Positions 24,112 to 39,000 of a stretch of 64,000 bases of DNA are shown piece after piece. Each line of letters opens with the position of its first letter. Within the stretch, counting starts at the first letter, position 1. The notes below the pieces were generated by a model, which was not told the DNA's origin, did no database searches, and saw nothing but the letters and a program-made list of their open reading frames with translations. The DNA lies in the NCBI GenBank assembly GCA_008711295.1, contig VUYV01000514.1:1-64000 (forward strand), given 5' to 3'. Position numbers and translations under genes: made by a program. The DNA comes from Anarhynchus alexandrinus (lineage: Eukaryota > Chordata > Aves > Charadriiformes > Charadriidae).

Positions 24112-27100
24112 ATTGTCTACTGGAGTCTATTTCATCAGTCTTCTGTAAAGGATGATCAAATGAGCAGACTATTATGCACTCCACCTTCTTCATTTCTTTA
24201 TAGACTGTCGTATAATGGTAGACAATTCCACCTTGCTACCTTTATATTTATTTAAAGCTTTTCCTTCTGCAGTTTGTGTCCACTGGTGATGGTTACTCTA
24301 CCATGTTTCCGTTTCTTACAGTAACATCTAATTTCACATCCTTCCTGAAGAGATGAAACATTTTTTTATCTCAGGGCTTTGTTTTGTTGTTCCGGTTGGT
24401 TTTGACTGACATGTCCAGTTCCACAGGTGCATTAGGCACTGGTCTCACCTGGTGCTGCTCTCATTGCTTCATTTTTCCTTTCATCTTCTCCTCTACCATT
24501 ATTACTTGCCATATACTTGCCTTTTCTTAAAGTCAGGTCTTCTGAGTTTTGGCATTGCTAATTCTGAAGAAATGTTTATCAGCTTTGCCAGCCTCAGGCA
24601 CAGAAATATATATGATGTCTATCCATGAAAAAAAAAAAATCCATTCATGAGCTTTCCCACAGATGCATCTCAGCAATCCAACACTGAAAGAGTTTTGTGT
24701 TAGCCTCAGCTTTTGAGGTCTGTTATGATACTGGTCATGATTTGTTTTCATCAGAATGTATTAAATGGTAATATGAAGTCTGAAAATGGTAATCCTCTTG
24801 AATTATTACTACCACATCTTTCTTTCATAGCTGGCAACAATCTTTTCACCAGTCAAAAACATGCAAGGTCATTTCTTCTGACAGATTGGCCGATTGTTGA
24901 GTGTCTGGAGTAAGGTTGAGTTGGAATTGTTGGGTGAGGTTTGTTTGGTGTGCTAGGTTAGGGAGAAGTTATAGAAGAATTACTGATGTATTTTCATTTT
25001 CTGCTGGAACAACTACAGGGAATCTTCCATGTCTCAGTCTGATTGGATGTTCATACTTACAGTTATTCAACAAACAATCAACAAAATTAAATGAGAAGTT
25101 TTCTGAAGGTTTTACCTGTGCTGGTCACTAATGAGAGAGAAGAATCCAAGAGACATTGTCCAAGGGACAAGCACCTCCTCAGTGCTGGACATAGCAAAGA
25201 TCAACTCCGTGAGGGACACTGGCAACTGCAGAGTTTTTCCTCCCTTCCCTTCCCATTTAGACAATGTCTTCATCTACCCATATTTGAATTACGTCTGTTC
25301 TTTAGAGAGGTGCTTATCTAGTTCACTGTCGGGAGCACAGGAGAAACTGCTTTTTGTATTTCATAATGAGGAGATGTAAAATTAGTTTTGATTCTAACCA
25401 CCCCTGTGATCCATATTGATTCATTAAGCCTCAGGGGACAAATGTACTGAGAATCAAGAAATGAGAGATTTGTAGATGGGAGGATAGAGTTACTGGTTCA
25501 GTTTTGTCCATGATAAATGACCCAAGCTCTTTCAAGGTGTTTCTAGAAGTGTCTAGCAGTATTAACATAGACGTGTCTGCCAAAGAGAAGTTTTTTTTGA
25601 GAAAACAAAACTTGAAGTCTCACATACAGGACGCTCTCAGAAAAACTGTAGAATAACTGAAACTCAAAGGTGGCAGTGAGGACTGCCAGCTGATCCACCC
25701 ACTTGGGAATTAATTTGTCATTTATTCAATAATTAGTAAAGTTTTGCTTTTGTACTGCTTAAATTTTAGTGTATTTTGAGTCTTAAACATATTGTAACTC
25801 AGGAAGAACTGCCCAACTGTTCTGGTAAACCCTATTTGGTTTGGTTTGGGCATTTTAATCCTGCCTACAGTAGCATAAGAGTAATTAACAGGACTGAAAT
25901 ACTAGTGACAGTCCATTTTGTAATCAGCCCTTCTGTACCCAGTCCTTTTCCTAGGGACCTCAGAAAATTAAGGCTATGTAAAGAAAAGGAATGGCAAATG
26001 TATAAATAGAAGCAAAATCTACAATTTGAAAAGGACAGTATTCTTAAAGGGCTCATTGGTGCCCAAGATGGCAGAAACATGACCAGTGGTCAGATGCCAT
26101 GGTCAGTCAGTGCTGATTGGATTAGTGTTAAATCCAACAGGTTTCTCCCCCAAGCCTTCTCTGCCTGTCACAATAAAATTACGCTGAATTGTACAAGCAG
26201 ATAGATAGCTGATCATAATGACTAAGGCAGCCATGATGTCACGTTTGAGAGGATTGCAGGGAGTTGCACAGGACTGTCAGTGAGCGCAGATATGCTGAGA
26301 AAAAGGCACCCCAGCCAAAGACAGACCAATAGCAAATGAGGAAAGGGAAATTAACAGTGATTCAAAATTGCTAAAATACTAGGCTTCTTTCTAAAGCTGC
26401 GCTCAGCCAGCTCTTGATGATGTAGACTACTGAATGCTTCACTGCTGATAAGGTTATATATTACTTGCGGTTTTATTGTTGTCAGATCTGGCATTGCTCT
26501 GCATCAAACTCAGTTTGTGATGTTTTTGCTGACTGCTTTTGGCACTTGCATAGGTTATGATCCTGCATTGCATGTAGGTGCTAGACATCTGGAGTCTGCT
26601 TACTTAAGGCAGCCTTATTTTCCTGAGGTACTTTTCCCAATCTGAAAGGCATGAAATAATGAAGTAGATTGTACCACAGTGGAAGAAAAGTTATCTCACT
26701 CACCAGCTGCCATGGGAAAGGCAGATGTCCTGAATACCCTTGATTTTGTCGAGCTATTGGAATGTACAGAGCTGGGGAAGGATGTTCTGAGAAGAGCGTG
26801 GAGTATACAGAAAGTAAAGTATTACTGCAAAAATATTGCTGTTAATAAAAATAATTATATATCATGAAGAGAAGCTTAGTGATGGGGTTAAATACTTCTT
26901 TGATGAGATTGTTTTCAGTTAAAGGAAGACGCATACACACTAATTTCACTGGAAGTAGCAGGAATGGAAAGAGCATGAACACCTTGCTTAGAGTGCTCTA
27001 TATTTCCAGGTAATGCCCATGATCTTTGTCTCTTACCTATTCCCAGGAACATGCTTTAGCTGTCACCTATTTTCATGTGACATTTCTTTGTCCAGTGCTG

Positions 27101-30100
27101 TTAAGTCTCTTGCTGCTGCTTCTCTGCAGAAGATGTACAAGTATCTTTTGTATCATATACTCCCTGAACGGGTTTGCATCCACTTAATGTCCTTGGGTGG
27201 TATTTTTCACAAGTGGTCACTTAATATGTGATTATTAATAACTAGCATGAATGAAATGTACCTGCTGAAGACAGGAGCCTGAACAAGCCTATGTGATTGC
27301 TCAGCCTCCAGCCTAATGCTCTGATTTTGTGTGCTACATTATATGATAACAATTCCCATTATTCATATATGACTTCATCACCTATTCCTGAGCACTGGAT
27401 GGCCTTCCAAATGTTATCATGAGAATAAAAAATTGCTCAATACCCTTATTCCAAGCCATCTGTTTCTGAGTAGGTTTGGCTCTAGCCAGATTTCTGAAAG
27501 ATACAGCCCTTTGATGAAGATTGATTAGCTTCACCAGAATCCACATAACTTGCCCCCTTGGAGAAATAACTCTTCCCTGCTTAGACAACCCATGACAGAG
27601 TGAGCTCTAGGGTAACCATCTACCTAACACTAAGTTTTGTAGTAATTGCTGCTTGTAGGAGGTATTTGCCATGTTGGAGTACATCACAGTAGAATGAGGG
27701 AAATAAAAAAAATACCAATGAGCTTGTTCCACTTATTTACTGTCAGTGTTGCCTACTTGTCTAGATCTCAGCAGTCCACATAAAGAGGATACCCTTGACT
27801 TTAAAGACGAGTTCATGGGGTGATGTGTATTACCTTCAAGAAATTAGATAAATGTCTTCTCATCCAAACTTCACTTTTTCTTATGCTGTATGACTAAGTA
27901 AGCCACTGGCGGTGTCAAATATTTTTCTGCTTGGGTTTGAACACTTTTGAATTGTTATGATTCAATGTATATGCCAGTCATTTCACAATAATTTCAATTA
28001 GGAGAAATAAAATTCATTGTTTTATTCCTATTTTTCAAATATTGAACTTTTCATAAACCAGTCAAGAAAGAGACTAAAATATTCTTTGCCAGGACTTCTC
28101 CAACTTTCTGCTAGTTTTCCCTTAGTTATTTCACTTTCAGCATAGATTCACAGCATTATGTAGCAGTCTGCCCAGAAACAATATACTCTAGCACTGTACC
28201 TTCTGCTCCTTTCTCCTAGACTCTCCTGGAAGAGTCTAATCTTCCAAGAGAAATTTTAACCACTACAGCCTGAATTGCAAGTGTATTCCAGGGATGCAGG
28301 TTATAGACTAATTCATCAAAAAGTCTGTCCTAAGTAATAAATAATGGAAGATTATTAGAAGGTATGATCTCAGCCACTTATCTTTTGGATTTACACTGAG
28401 TGATGAAAAAAGAAGAAAGGATGTCAAACTAGGTAAGTACTACAAATAATGTGGTGATTCAGTGAAATCCTCTTTACTTCAATATGATTTTAATATAAAG
28501 AATAGCACTTTAAAGGTAAGCCTCTTGATTTTTATTTTAAGAAAACTAAATGAATTGAAAGGTAGCCAAAAAAGAATTCCCATAACATTGCTCAGTTTCA
28601 TTAACGTGTTGATACTAGAAGTGTCATACCATATAACCTTGCAGTTATGAATCTATCATATGATGGAGAAGGTTTCTGGACTCCCAGAAAATATTACCAT
28701 TGGGAGTAAGCTGCTATACAATTCATTAAGTGCTGGCCATACGTCTAAGTTATCACCTCAGGAAGAGAATGGATGAAAGAGGTGGACCAGAAGAATTGTC
28801 TATGTGGTTGCACACTGATAAAAAATACCTGATTTAGATCAGGACGTCTTGGGGGAAGGTCTTCTTGTTGAAAGTTCATTGCATAGTATATGTGAGAGAG
28901 ATGTAAAAGTATGTTGAATTAGTACAATATTAGAGAGAGCTGGAAAAACTCCTGATGAAAATATTTTCTATCAGAAAATGTGAATTTATCAAAATGCATT
29001 GCCTTTGACAAATTTCTGATTCTACATAGATTTGGACAGCTAAGTTTCTTGACAGATCACTCCTGGAATCCTTACGAGTTTGCCTGGAAGACTGCTTGTC
29101 AGGAGCATTGTTTCTGGATTTTGTTAGCTTAAAGGGTAATTGGTCTCTTTCTAAGCCATGAGAACTGAACTGCAGGTTAGCACTGAGGAGGTTCTCAACT
29201 CCTGACTCCTGCCCCCAGGGTGTTGTGAAGGTCTCAGGGGAGATTTGAGAGCCTTCTCCAAATCTATTTAGCCTGATTCCAAGAATCCACCAGGGATAGG
29301 TGTAGTCTAGACTCCTGGCTTTGAAGCACAGAGACCAGAAAAATATAGGGTGTGTAAGTAAATTATCAGGATTGCCCTTATTTTTGAACTGAATTCAGGT
29401 GTCAAAAATTAACCTTTATTTTTTATTCTGGAAGTCTCCATCTATTTGATATTTTTTTCAGTTTCAGACTCTGTTCTTTCCAACCCACAAACCCCAAGCC
29501 ACACCGTTCTCTCCCTTTCTTAGACCCGTGGTGATATCTTCTATCAAGAAATAGCTCTGGGTGTGCATAGCTGAGGCTTTGGGATAGTTAGAAGCTGAGC
29601 AATGTCAGTTTGGAAGGAAGCAGCAATACAGCTGGGAGAGTGTTGTAAGGAACTGCTGATGTCCTGATGCTGATACTTCAGCGTCTCAGATTATACGTGT
29701 ACGCACACGTATTGTCTATACAGACTTGAAGGAAGGATTAATGTAGGATACCTCTAAAGAAAAAGCCGCTGAATGAAATGGCAGTGGCTTTAGCTGGTTT
29801 TCTTATTGCTTTACTCGGAAGGGCAGAGGATGTTGCATTCTGGTTCTGGTGCTGAAGATATTTCTGAGGGCTGCTCCACTCTTTGTCTTCTATCAGGTCA
29901 GTTCTTCTTGTAAACAGGAAAATTATCATGATCACCTGTACTAATATGTCTGGTGGGAATGCTTATATGGTTTAATTGTCATAAAAATCAACTAGGTTTC
30001 AAGTACTTTCAATGAGATGCTTAGTTCTTCTCATATGATGTTAAGTATTGGATAACAAACAGTATTAACAGTAATTGTAAATATCGCTTCGAAATTACAA

Positions 30101-32099
30101 TTTTCTTATGAAAATCAACTTCAGGACACTCCTCCCTCTTTTGCTCTGTCTTCAGTTACAGAAAAGATGAAAATCACAGGTTTTTCAGACTTAAGAATAA
30201 GAAGAAACAGGCGACAGGCAATATAGTTGACCTGCTGTTAAGCTGTCTGTGTCATAAGAGTCCTGAAGTCCTGCATTCTATAATGACTGAAAGACAAGTT
30301 ACAGAATCAAATTCAGCTCAAGTATCTTCCTCTTGATCCACCAGTATCCTGATAGACTCTCTTCTAACATGGAGCATCTATAAATCACTTTCACACAAGT
30401 TGATTTGATCAGCAGTTCTTGTGTGAAGTATCTTCCAAGTTACTTTCTTCTGGACTATATTCTACTGTGCAAATGGAAAATGGCATCTGGCCAGATAGAA
30501 AAAGTAGAATGGCAGTAGTCAAATAAAATTAAAGATTTATATGTAGGCCAATACATTGAGTAATTATTGGCGGTTTTAATTCAAATAGCTTACTAACATT
30601 TTTTTCTAATTTGTACCCTGTTTGTGATCTTGGAATATTCATGGAATATGACAATTCTTAAGGTGTGGTCAAAATTAACTTAAGTGGCATACAAATTTCA
30701 TGGGAAAGGCAGAAATGATCAATTAATTTTCTATGAAACAATTTTCCATTCAAGTGTTCTTTCGATGAAACTGAAATTTTCAGGTTTATGTTGATATTGA
30801 AAAAAAAATCGGATAAAATTTAATGTCCCCTGAATATCAATGGAATAAGTAATTTAAGTTTGGTGTTTGGTTGTTTGGGTTTTTTAAAATTCAGATTAAT
30901 GCTCTATGAATTAGAAATTGCTTGTTATAATTTTCCAGGTCTGTCAAATTCAAATGTTTTACTCTTTTGTTTCAAAAATAACATATTTTTGCTGCTAAAT
31001 GTGCGCCTTTTGCTCCAGACTTTCACTCTTTCTGTAGAATAGAAATTTGATTTACCAATTAGATGTTTCTAACTCTAAGCTCTCATTGACCTTGTTGAGA
31101 AGTAAAGATACTCAGCACTTCACAGGAACAGTCATGCTATTCTCGAGCTCAAGGTTTTAATATTAATTTTATCCTTTAAATCTAAAAGGAAAGAAATGGT
31201 ACAAAAGCTGATTATGGCAATAATGCAAGTTATATAGAAGGATTTTCAGAGAGAGTGGCATTGCTTGCCTGTAAGTACTGATGGTTTCTGAACTTAGAAA
31301 AGACTGATTGCTTCTCCAAAGAAATCACATTTTAAGAACAGAGACGGGAATTTTAAAAGCTACCTTTTAGTTACAGTTAAAATAGTCTATTATTGATGTA
31401 TTAATGTTTTAGATTAGGGTTTTTCAGCTTGCAGGTTGTGGCTACAGGGAGCTAATATGAGTTTCCTGGGGATCTCTGGCAAAAGATAAATGTTTCTGTA
31501 TAGAGATCTTCTTCCTAATCAACAACTATTCATGAACAGACCATGCACAGCAATTTTTTTACCTCTGTCTTGATCATGACAGTAGCCAGAACCACCAGGA
31601 CTCGGCCTGCCTTGGCACTGACTGCTCATTCTCACCCTGTGCTGCTCTGCTTCTTCAGGCTGAACACTTCTTTTGGGGAATTTGATGAAAATTGTATTTC
31701 CCTCCACCTTGGATTTATTTTAGCCTGATCGGTTCCCCAATCTTGCTTACAGTGTGGCTCTACAAGTTCCTGAGTTTTTCCATTCTTAGATAAAAGAGCT
31801 GGTGACAATAAACAGCTTCAGTTCTTGGGTGAGGATTTCCACTGCAGTCCTACAGATCAGATGTTCTCCTCTCTCCCAGTACAATTCTCAAGCCCAGGCA
31901 GAACTCACGTTGCAGCCGCAGATTTAAAGCTCTAAGAAACCACCGTGTTTGTCTTTAGCCTGACTTCTCCAGTTGCATCAGCGTATAATATTCATACTAT
32001 AGTATAGTGTATTCTATACTTTCTTTGGAGGAAGGGGAAGAGCAGATGGAATGGAAACTAGAGATAAACAAGTTAACCCACCACATATGTACAACTATG
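24112..32099. other. long non-coding stretch, nothing recognised
   Basis: About 8 kb of AT-rich sequence with no open frame above about 85 codons and no recognised repeat. Isolated splice-like signals occur, for example a GTAAGTACT donor near 28433 and another near 31272, but none is paired with a good acceptor and an open exon. This could be intron or intergenic DNA. Confidence 0.45.
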
Positions 32100-33060
32100 T
32101 CTATAAATATGTATACTGTATTTTTTTTTGTCCATTAGCCTTTTCATTTTTCGACTAAAGAAAGAGAACTTGGGTTCTTTCAGTATTGCCTCATTTTCCA
32201 ATCCTTTAATCTTTCCTATAGATCTTTTTAGAACCCTTTCCAATTTATAAATACCTCTTTTAAATTATGACTACCAGGCTTGGGCGTGTTTAAAGCCACA
32301 ATAATGCCTGATACCTTAGCAATATAGTAATAAGGGAAAGGAAGCACTTTCCCCTTATTATAATTAATAATTTTAATAATTATGACAGGGGTCACTGTCA
32401 AAGCAAAATTGGGTTCTTCTGTTCCAGGCTGTGTACTGTCCCCAAAAGGAGGATGCTCCTGTAGTCTTTGTTCTTTATTCTGAGATTAATGTCCTAATAT
32501 TTGACTGTATGAAATGCTGTATTTTTCATTTGTACCCAATTTATTGAGACAGTGAAATTATGTGGTATCATTCTCACATCCCCTTCTCTATGTTCCAGGT
32601 TTATGTCATTTCTGTTCAGCCCAGTGACATGTTACTTTTGTATTATAAAGCACCTCTCACTGTATTTTAACTTTTCTGGATATTCACTTCATATTTGTCC
32701 TTCTGCTTTCATTATCAACTACCTACTTGTTCCCATTTTACTCTGTGTATGTATTGATCAGTTTATGTGCATATACACACACACAGACATACTAATATTG
32801 TATACATGTGTATTTTTAAGAACGGCTTTCATTTCCTTTCTAAGCCAAGTTGGCTTATTACCAGAGCAGTTGTCCTTCTTTATTGATTGTGGCTTTTGGA
32901 CATCCAGTAAAATATTCCTAAACAGTTCATAATTATTCATATTTTTCTGTTTAAATTCTTTCTCCCAATAGATTTGGCTTTATTTGTTCTCAGCTTTGGA
33001 AAATTCTCTCCTTTAAAGCTCCAAGTAATTCAGTAGCTGCCATAAAAATTCTGAAACAAA
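32100..33060 (-). mobile_element. ancient CR1 LINE relic, minus strand
   Basis: Two parts are readable on the minus strand. At 32940-32815 the translation reads NNYELFRNILLDVQKPQSIK and then WLRKEMKAVLKN, matching the linker between endonuclease and reverse transcriptase of CR1 proteins (pattern W-LFK--I--AQ ... WL--E). Toward the left end, around 32140-32280, the plus strand carries the reverse complement of the old CR1 3' coding block, including an AACTTGGGTTCTTTCAGTAT block and CCAATTTATAAATACCTC. The middle is strongly reworked and shorter than an intact element, so there are internal deletions or two adjacent fragments. A near-perfect hairpin (32329-32340 with 32347-32359, 6-base loop) lies inside. 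High divergence implies great age. Confidence 0.7.
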
Positions 33061-36000
33061 GCCCAAGGAAAGATCTTGACCTCCTCTTGCTTCATTTCCA
33101 GAAAGAATATGAAAGGGGGATGATGCACAATCTTGATTAAAATTAATCTAAGTGTCTGAGAGAGAAACATTAATTTTTAGAGCTCACAGTAGATTTTTCA
33201 TGGTCAGGAAGCTTGACAACCATTGAAAATCACTGTAGTTTGTAATGCCAGTTATCTCACGAGCAGTACTGTTGAAATGCAAAGTGCTGGTATCTTGGAA
33301 TAGTGGACTCTGGAATGGTTATCTGTGCCGGTCTTGCACAGGTCGTGTGAACTCCCCAGTGTTTAATCCATTCACTAGTACAGCTATTTATTGCTGAAAA
33401 ATACCTGTGTTATTGTTACCAGAACAAAGATATCAGTTTGATTGTAACTATTCTGCAGTGTGGTTCTAAGGAAGGATACTGTCCTTCAGTTTTAAAACCA
33501 GAAAGTGAAGGTATTTGTTTTAGAGAAATAGGTCCTGTAGTTTCATTTTCACTTAGACGATGATCTTAAAAACTCTAAGCACCAGCTGTGTTGGGTCATG
33601 CAATAAAAGGGCTTCTTAAGATTTGGACTGCAGACTTGCTCTGAGAAGAAACATACTTCACTTTCTCAGTGTGGTATGTCAGTGTTGCGTTGGATACATC
33701 CTTCTGAAAAGAAATCATCAAATCCGCACTTCAGGCAAAAAATGGCCAGTGACGGGAACAAAAGTAGGGAGTGCAATCTAATACATCAACACAAAAGCAA
33801 AATCACTTCTTACTCTTCCATCCCCTGTTAAGTAATCATTGAAAGAACTGAAATTTCTCTCTGAAAACAATAGCTTTTTAAAATTCAGATTACTGTTAAC
33901 TGAGAGGTTTAACTGAAAGTCTAAGGACACCAAAATACACTGTTTCTACAGGCATTTTTATAGACATAACATGATGTTTGATTGGGCTGTTTCTATTTTA
34001 AAGAATTCTTCAGATAAATCCAAGACATTGCTATGAACCATGGTAAGAATGAGAAAGGTGGTGCTACCACAGCCAGGTCTTCATAACTCAAAACACTTAT
34101 TTTGAGAACTTCAGCTGGTGAGAACACTGTGTAGAGGATCAGCTGATATCCTACTTGACTTTCTTTGAAAGTCTAGTTTCATCAATGTTTACTACAAGTG
34201 ATCAGAGTCAAACTTGCAGGTTACATTAAAGCTTTTGCTCAGCATAAACCAAACTCTTCTGGTTTTGTTTGTTTGTTTGGTTGGTTGGTTTTTTTTTGTT
34301 TTTTTTTTGTTTGGGGTTTGGTAGTGAGGTATTTTTAGATAGAAAATATGAAGCAAAAATCAGTTTTTGTTTAGACCAGCACTTTTATTCAACTGAACAG
34401 TCAGACAAACAAAAAAGTTATTCAGGGTGTCCTAAACAGTCCTTTCCTCAGCTCTTCCTTGAACTCTTGGCAATTGTCTTTATTCATTATTTTGTAGATA
34501 CTTTCTAAACTTCAGTACATCAGAATTTCAAGGGTCAGCTTGAGCTTTGAAATTCTTTTCCTCATGTTGTAAAATTTTATTTGGAAAAGCCAAATGAAAC
34601 TGCAACAATACACTATGGAATTATTGATGCTGAAGGGAAAAATAAAATTTGATTTCCTTACATCTGCTTCTTATAACTTTTCTAAAAATTATATTAGTGG
34701 ATCAATGTTGAGTTTTCATTTCTGTTCAGATAGTAGGATCTGCATGTGCACTTTACATCTTTTTTCCCCTCTAACCACTGTTTTACTGTCTCCATCCTGC
34801 CTATCTCTCTGCTGGAAAATCAGTTTTTTGCAAGAAAATTTTGCCAAATACTCCATGGTAAGCTATTGCAATCTAATCTTTAGTTGGTTCTGAGCACAAA
34901 GTTACACTGTGAAAGTCCTACTTGTACCCAAATGTCACTATAATGGGAATTGCTTCAGGATGGAGAGCGAGCTGCATGATCTTTCCATGTTGCAGATCAA
35001 ATGGACATGTTTTACAGCAACACAATGAGTCAAATTTCTTGGAGCTGTTCTGAAGTCTCCGTTCCATCTCATTCAATTTTCGGCTGCCTCCACTTGTTTA
35101 GCCTCTTATCAGTTTACATATATCGCAAGGATAAGACACTCCTTTAGCCAAGTTAATTACACTGTCTTCATCCCATGCAATCATGAGCAGGCCTGGTTAT
35201 TTTAATCATCTTCACGCCTACTTTCCTATACACACTTTGCTTCCACGGTAGCCATTCTAAAATGTGTGAGCTGGACTCTTGCCTAGAAGTAAGCCGATCC
35301 CTGCATTACCCTGAAATGTTCTCATTGCATTTGCTTCTAATTGGGTAATGTGCTGCACTGTTTTTATATGACATTTCGTTCCTTGCTATCAAACATTCCA
35401 TGCTTTTTTCATGACATGATTTATAAGACTTCCTTGTCACCTACATTCCTGCCAATTCTCCCAGAGATTCATCTCTAGATTGTTCTGTTTCTTGCAAAGT
35501 CTCACCCTCGTACTGCTGCTAATTGAATATTTGCATACCCTGTTCCTTCCGTCTGGAACTCCCAACCCTTTTAACTCACTGAATGTCCCTTGCCAAACAC
35601 TTTTAAAAGTCAGTCTGAAACTTTCCACTTTGAATATTGCTTTTTGTGTTCATATGTAATCCCTTTCAAAATGTTCAGAGCCCAGAAATGTTTCCACATT
35701 CGAGCGATCAGAAGTGAGAGATAATAGCGGGGTTCCAGGCCAAATCAGATATAGACTGATCTGTGAAAGTGTCATTTCCCTGTAGAATCATACAGCAGTG
35801 ACAATAGCACGATGGTTAAGTCATATATGCTGACAAAAATTCAGGGTGTCCTCCTAGTAAAAACAAATCCAGGAGGTCCTTCATGTTCCTGACCAAGTAC
35901 AGACCTGTTACATTTATACGGACAAAAATGGATCTGAAGCAGCAAAATGTTGTGTAGCTGAAGATGTTGGAAACTGGAAGCCTACAATTCAGCAGCAGAT

Positions 36001-39000
36001 AAAGTGTTCAGTTCTGTAATATCGAAGCAGTAAGTTCAATAATTAAATATTTTTATTCATGTAAATGCTGCATGCTCAGCAACAAGTTAAGAGACAATCC
36101 TTCTAATGAGACTAAGGATGTAGTCTGATGTAGTCCCATCCCTCTCTTCACCATGTTTCCAACTCCTTCTGTGCCCCTCTAAGTCTTGCTGTGTCTTGCC
36201 ACTGTTACTTACGTGCAATTCAGGATTTAGATCTTGTCAATCTACCGGCTTTGTGCCAATATATAAATGACATTATCAACTTCAGAAGCTGCTATTAACA
36301 TATCAGTGAAATCTCCAAGATAGATACCAGTTTAAAAAGATGATCAGTGTAATACATGCCTGTCAAATTATGAAAGTAAGACATGCCAGTATGTTTTTAC
36401 ACCTCATTAATACTTCTGTCCCAGCACTTTTGCTGACTTGACTTTCTAGTTTAGTAGTTACTAGAGTTGTATTGGAGAAATACTGAATTTCTGACAGATT
36501 TAAAGAATAAAAAAATGCTTTTATTATGAGTATGATAAATGAACTAGTAGGGATGTTATCCAATGATTCTGCTTTGTCTTCAGAGTGTGCTGTATCCTGC
36601 CACTTCTTTGGCTGTTCTGACTTTGAGTATTTTCTGACCAAAATCTTAAAAAGACAAAGTTTTTCTGTTTGATATTAGAAATATCAATACAAAAATAAAA
36701 CAAACCTTTCAGGTTTTTCTTTTTGTGAGGAAATCTTTCTTGCTTTCTATAGGTGGACACAACCTTCAGACTCCAATAGCTACGAACTTTCACACCACAT
36801 TCCATTAATTTAATATCATTAAACTGGCACTGACGATTCACTTCTTATGTCTTACTAGAATCATTCAGTGTTTATATTAATGTCAGGAACATCCAGAATT
36901 ATGAATAGGCTCCAGCAGCAACCTTTTTTAGAAGTTGATTAGATACCATAATTATTCTCTCACAGGAACCTCTTACTGAGATCAAGTGCCATATATTTAC
37001 CCTTCCCCTGGCTTTTACCACCTTGTGAAGGGCCTGATACTGGCCACTCTCCATAGCAAAATATCTGAAGATGGGTCTTATAGGAGGTCCAAGAATGGCC
37101 AAGGTTACTGTATGATTGAGGTGGTATTTTAGCTCAGTGCTCTCCAAAAACATCACCTAGCCATTTCAGAAAGTGAAAAAGTTAAAGGTGAAAATTTGAA
37201 CAGTGTAGCTGTGTTTACAAAGTAGAAGGATTTTGTAGATAATTGGTATCAATATGTTGTTACGAATGGGAATTACTTATGCAGAGTGTTTTTCAGCATT
37301 GGAAGAAAGACTTTGCTGAAATGCAATAGCATATTAAAGGTTTAGCAAGAGATTAGCTGTATGACAAGGACAGGGATTGGCTTCTAATTGTTTAGAGATT
37401 TCATTGTTGGTGAATGTTCCTTCATAACCACCACAGAGGAGACAAAAAACATTGACATTATGTCCAAGGGTCTGAATTACCTGTCATACTGGCATATGTC
37501 AGGGGTAACACTTGTAACTAGCTGGATTTACATGAACAGTAAAAGAAAGTTGCTCCCTAATGCAAAATTTAAATAAACAGAAAGGGATTTTAGATGCACT
37601 TATTTATTGAGAATAGCTTACTGAAGCTTCACAACAGTGAAGAGCAACGTCTGCTGCTACTGCAACTGTGGTTTACTTTACAGTTTTGTCTCTTTCAGAA
37701 GCTTATTTCACCTCCTGAAGTGTCTTCCTTTGTTTTTTTTGTTGTACTTGAGGAGACTTTTGTGCCCTCCAACATTTCTCAAGAGGGAGACGTGCCCTGC
37801 AACCTCTCAGAAGTACAACCACCTGCCAGTCCTGCAGGCAAGCACCCGTGCAGCAGCAGCTGGCTGCATACTCTCTCAAGGAATTAGAGAAAAAAAGTCA
37901 GAGTCAGGAAAAGAGGACATAAATGGTGTAGACATGTAAATACTGAAGTGTTTGTGTTTTTTTTTTTCTTTTAGAAAGGAGATAATACAGACTGTACCTG
38001 CACATTTATTACCCTATTTGCTCTGTTGATTGTGTCTCTTGTATGATTTTGAAAGGGTGAAGTAGGTCTTGGGTTATGAGTTCAGTTCTTAGCACTAGAT
38101 TTGAGAAAAATAAAGCTTTAAATAAATTAGTGCAAGTTCAGACTAGTACAATTTATTCCAATGTCTTCAGTTTAGCCTTTCTGGTACATGACGGTGCACA
38201 GTACACATTCCTGTGCGGAGTGAGCGGTTGTGACTGCAGAGGAGCTCTGGGCCATCGTTGTGATTCAGAAGGAGAGCATCTGCTAGGAGCTGCTGTGGTC
38301 AATCTGATTTTATATTGTGCATGTATTCTGGAGCTTTCCCTTCACACACAGAAAACACTTTCAGGAGGGGAATAACCTGCAACGTATAATGGAATGAAAA
38401 TGAAAAGAAGTTTCATTTTGCAGTTTTAAAACACAAAAATCTTCATCAGAAACCTTAGCAATTTCCTAGCTATGTCAAAGGTTTTGTGGCTGGATCACAA
38501 ATTGAGTGCCCAATATTGGATAACCTAATCTTAAGGTTCCAAATAAATGCAGGAAATCATTACAACTGGTCTCTACTCACAAGAGCTACTGAGTGCACAC
38601 AACACATATTTCTGTTGTAGTTGCTTACATCAGACGTCATTCTGCACCCCCGTTTAAGATTTTACATGGTTTTAAATGGTTGCTGCAAATTCAGATCTTT
38701 GAGAAAGACATATGACTGGCAGAGAATAAATATTTTACATGGAATAATTACTTATTGCCTGAAGTCTTTGGCATGCTATCCAGCAGGAAAAAAAAAAACA
38801 TTTTAATAAATGCCAACCACACCTACAAAAGATAAGTACCATCACAAATCATACTCACTTATTCCAAGATTATCATTTGATAACCAGTCCAAATTGCTGT
38901 TGAGATAATAGCACCTCTTTTGATGTTACTGGCAAAGTGCAGGTAAAAATATTTCTGTGTTTGGCTTTCACCATTAGTACTAAGATTTTACAAAACCTAA

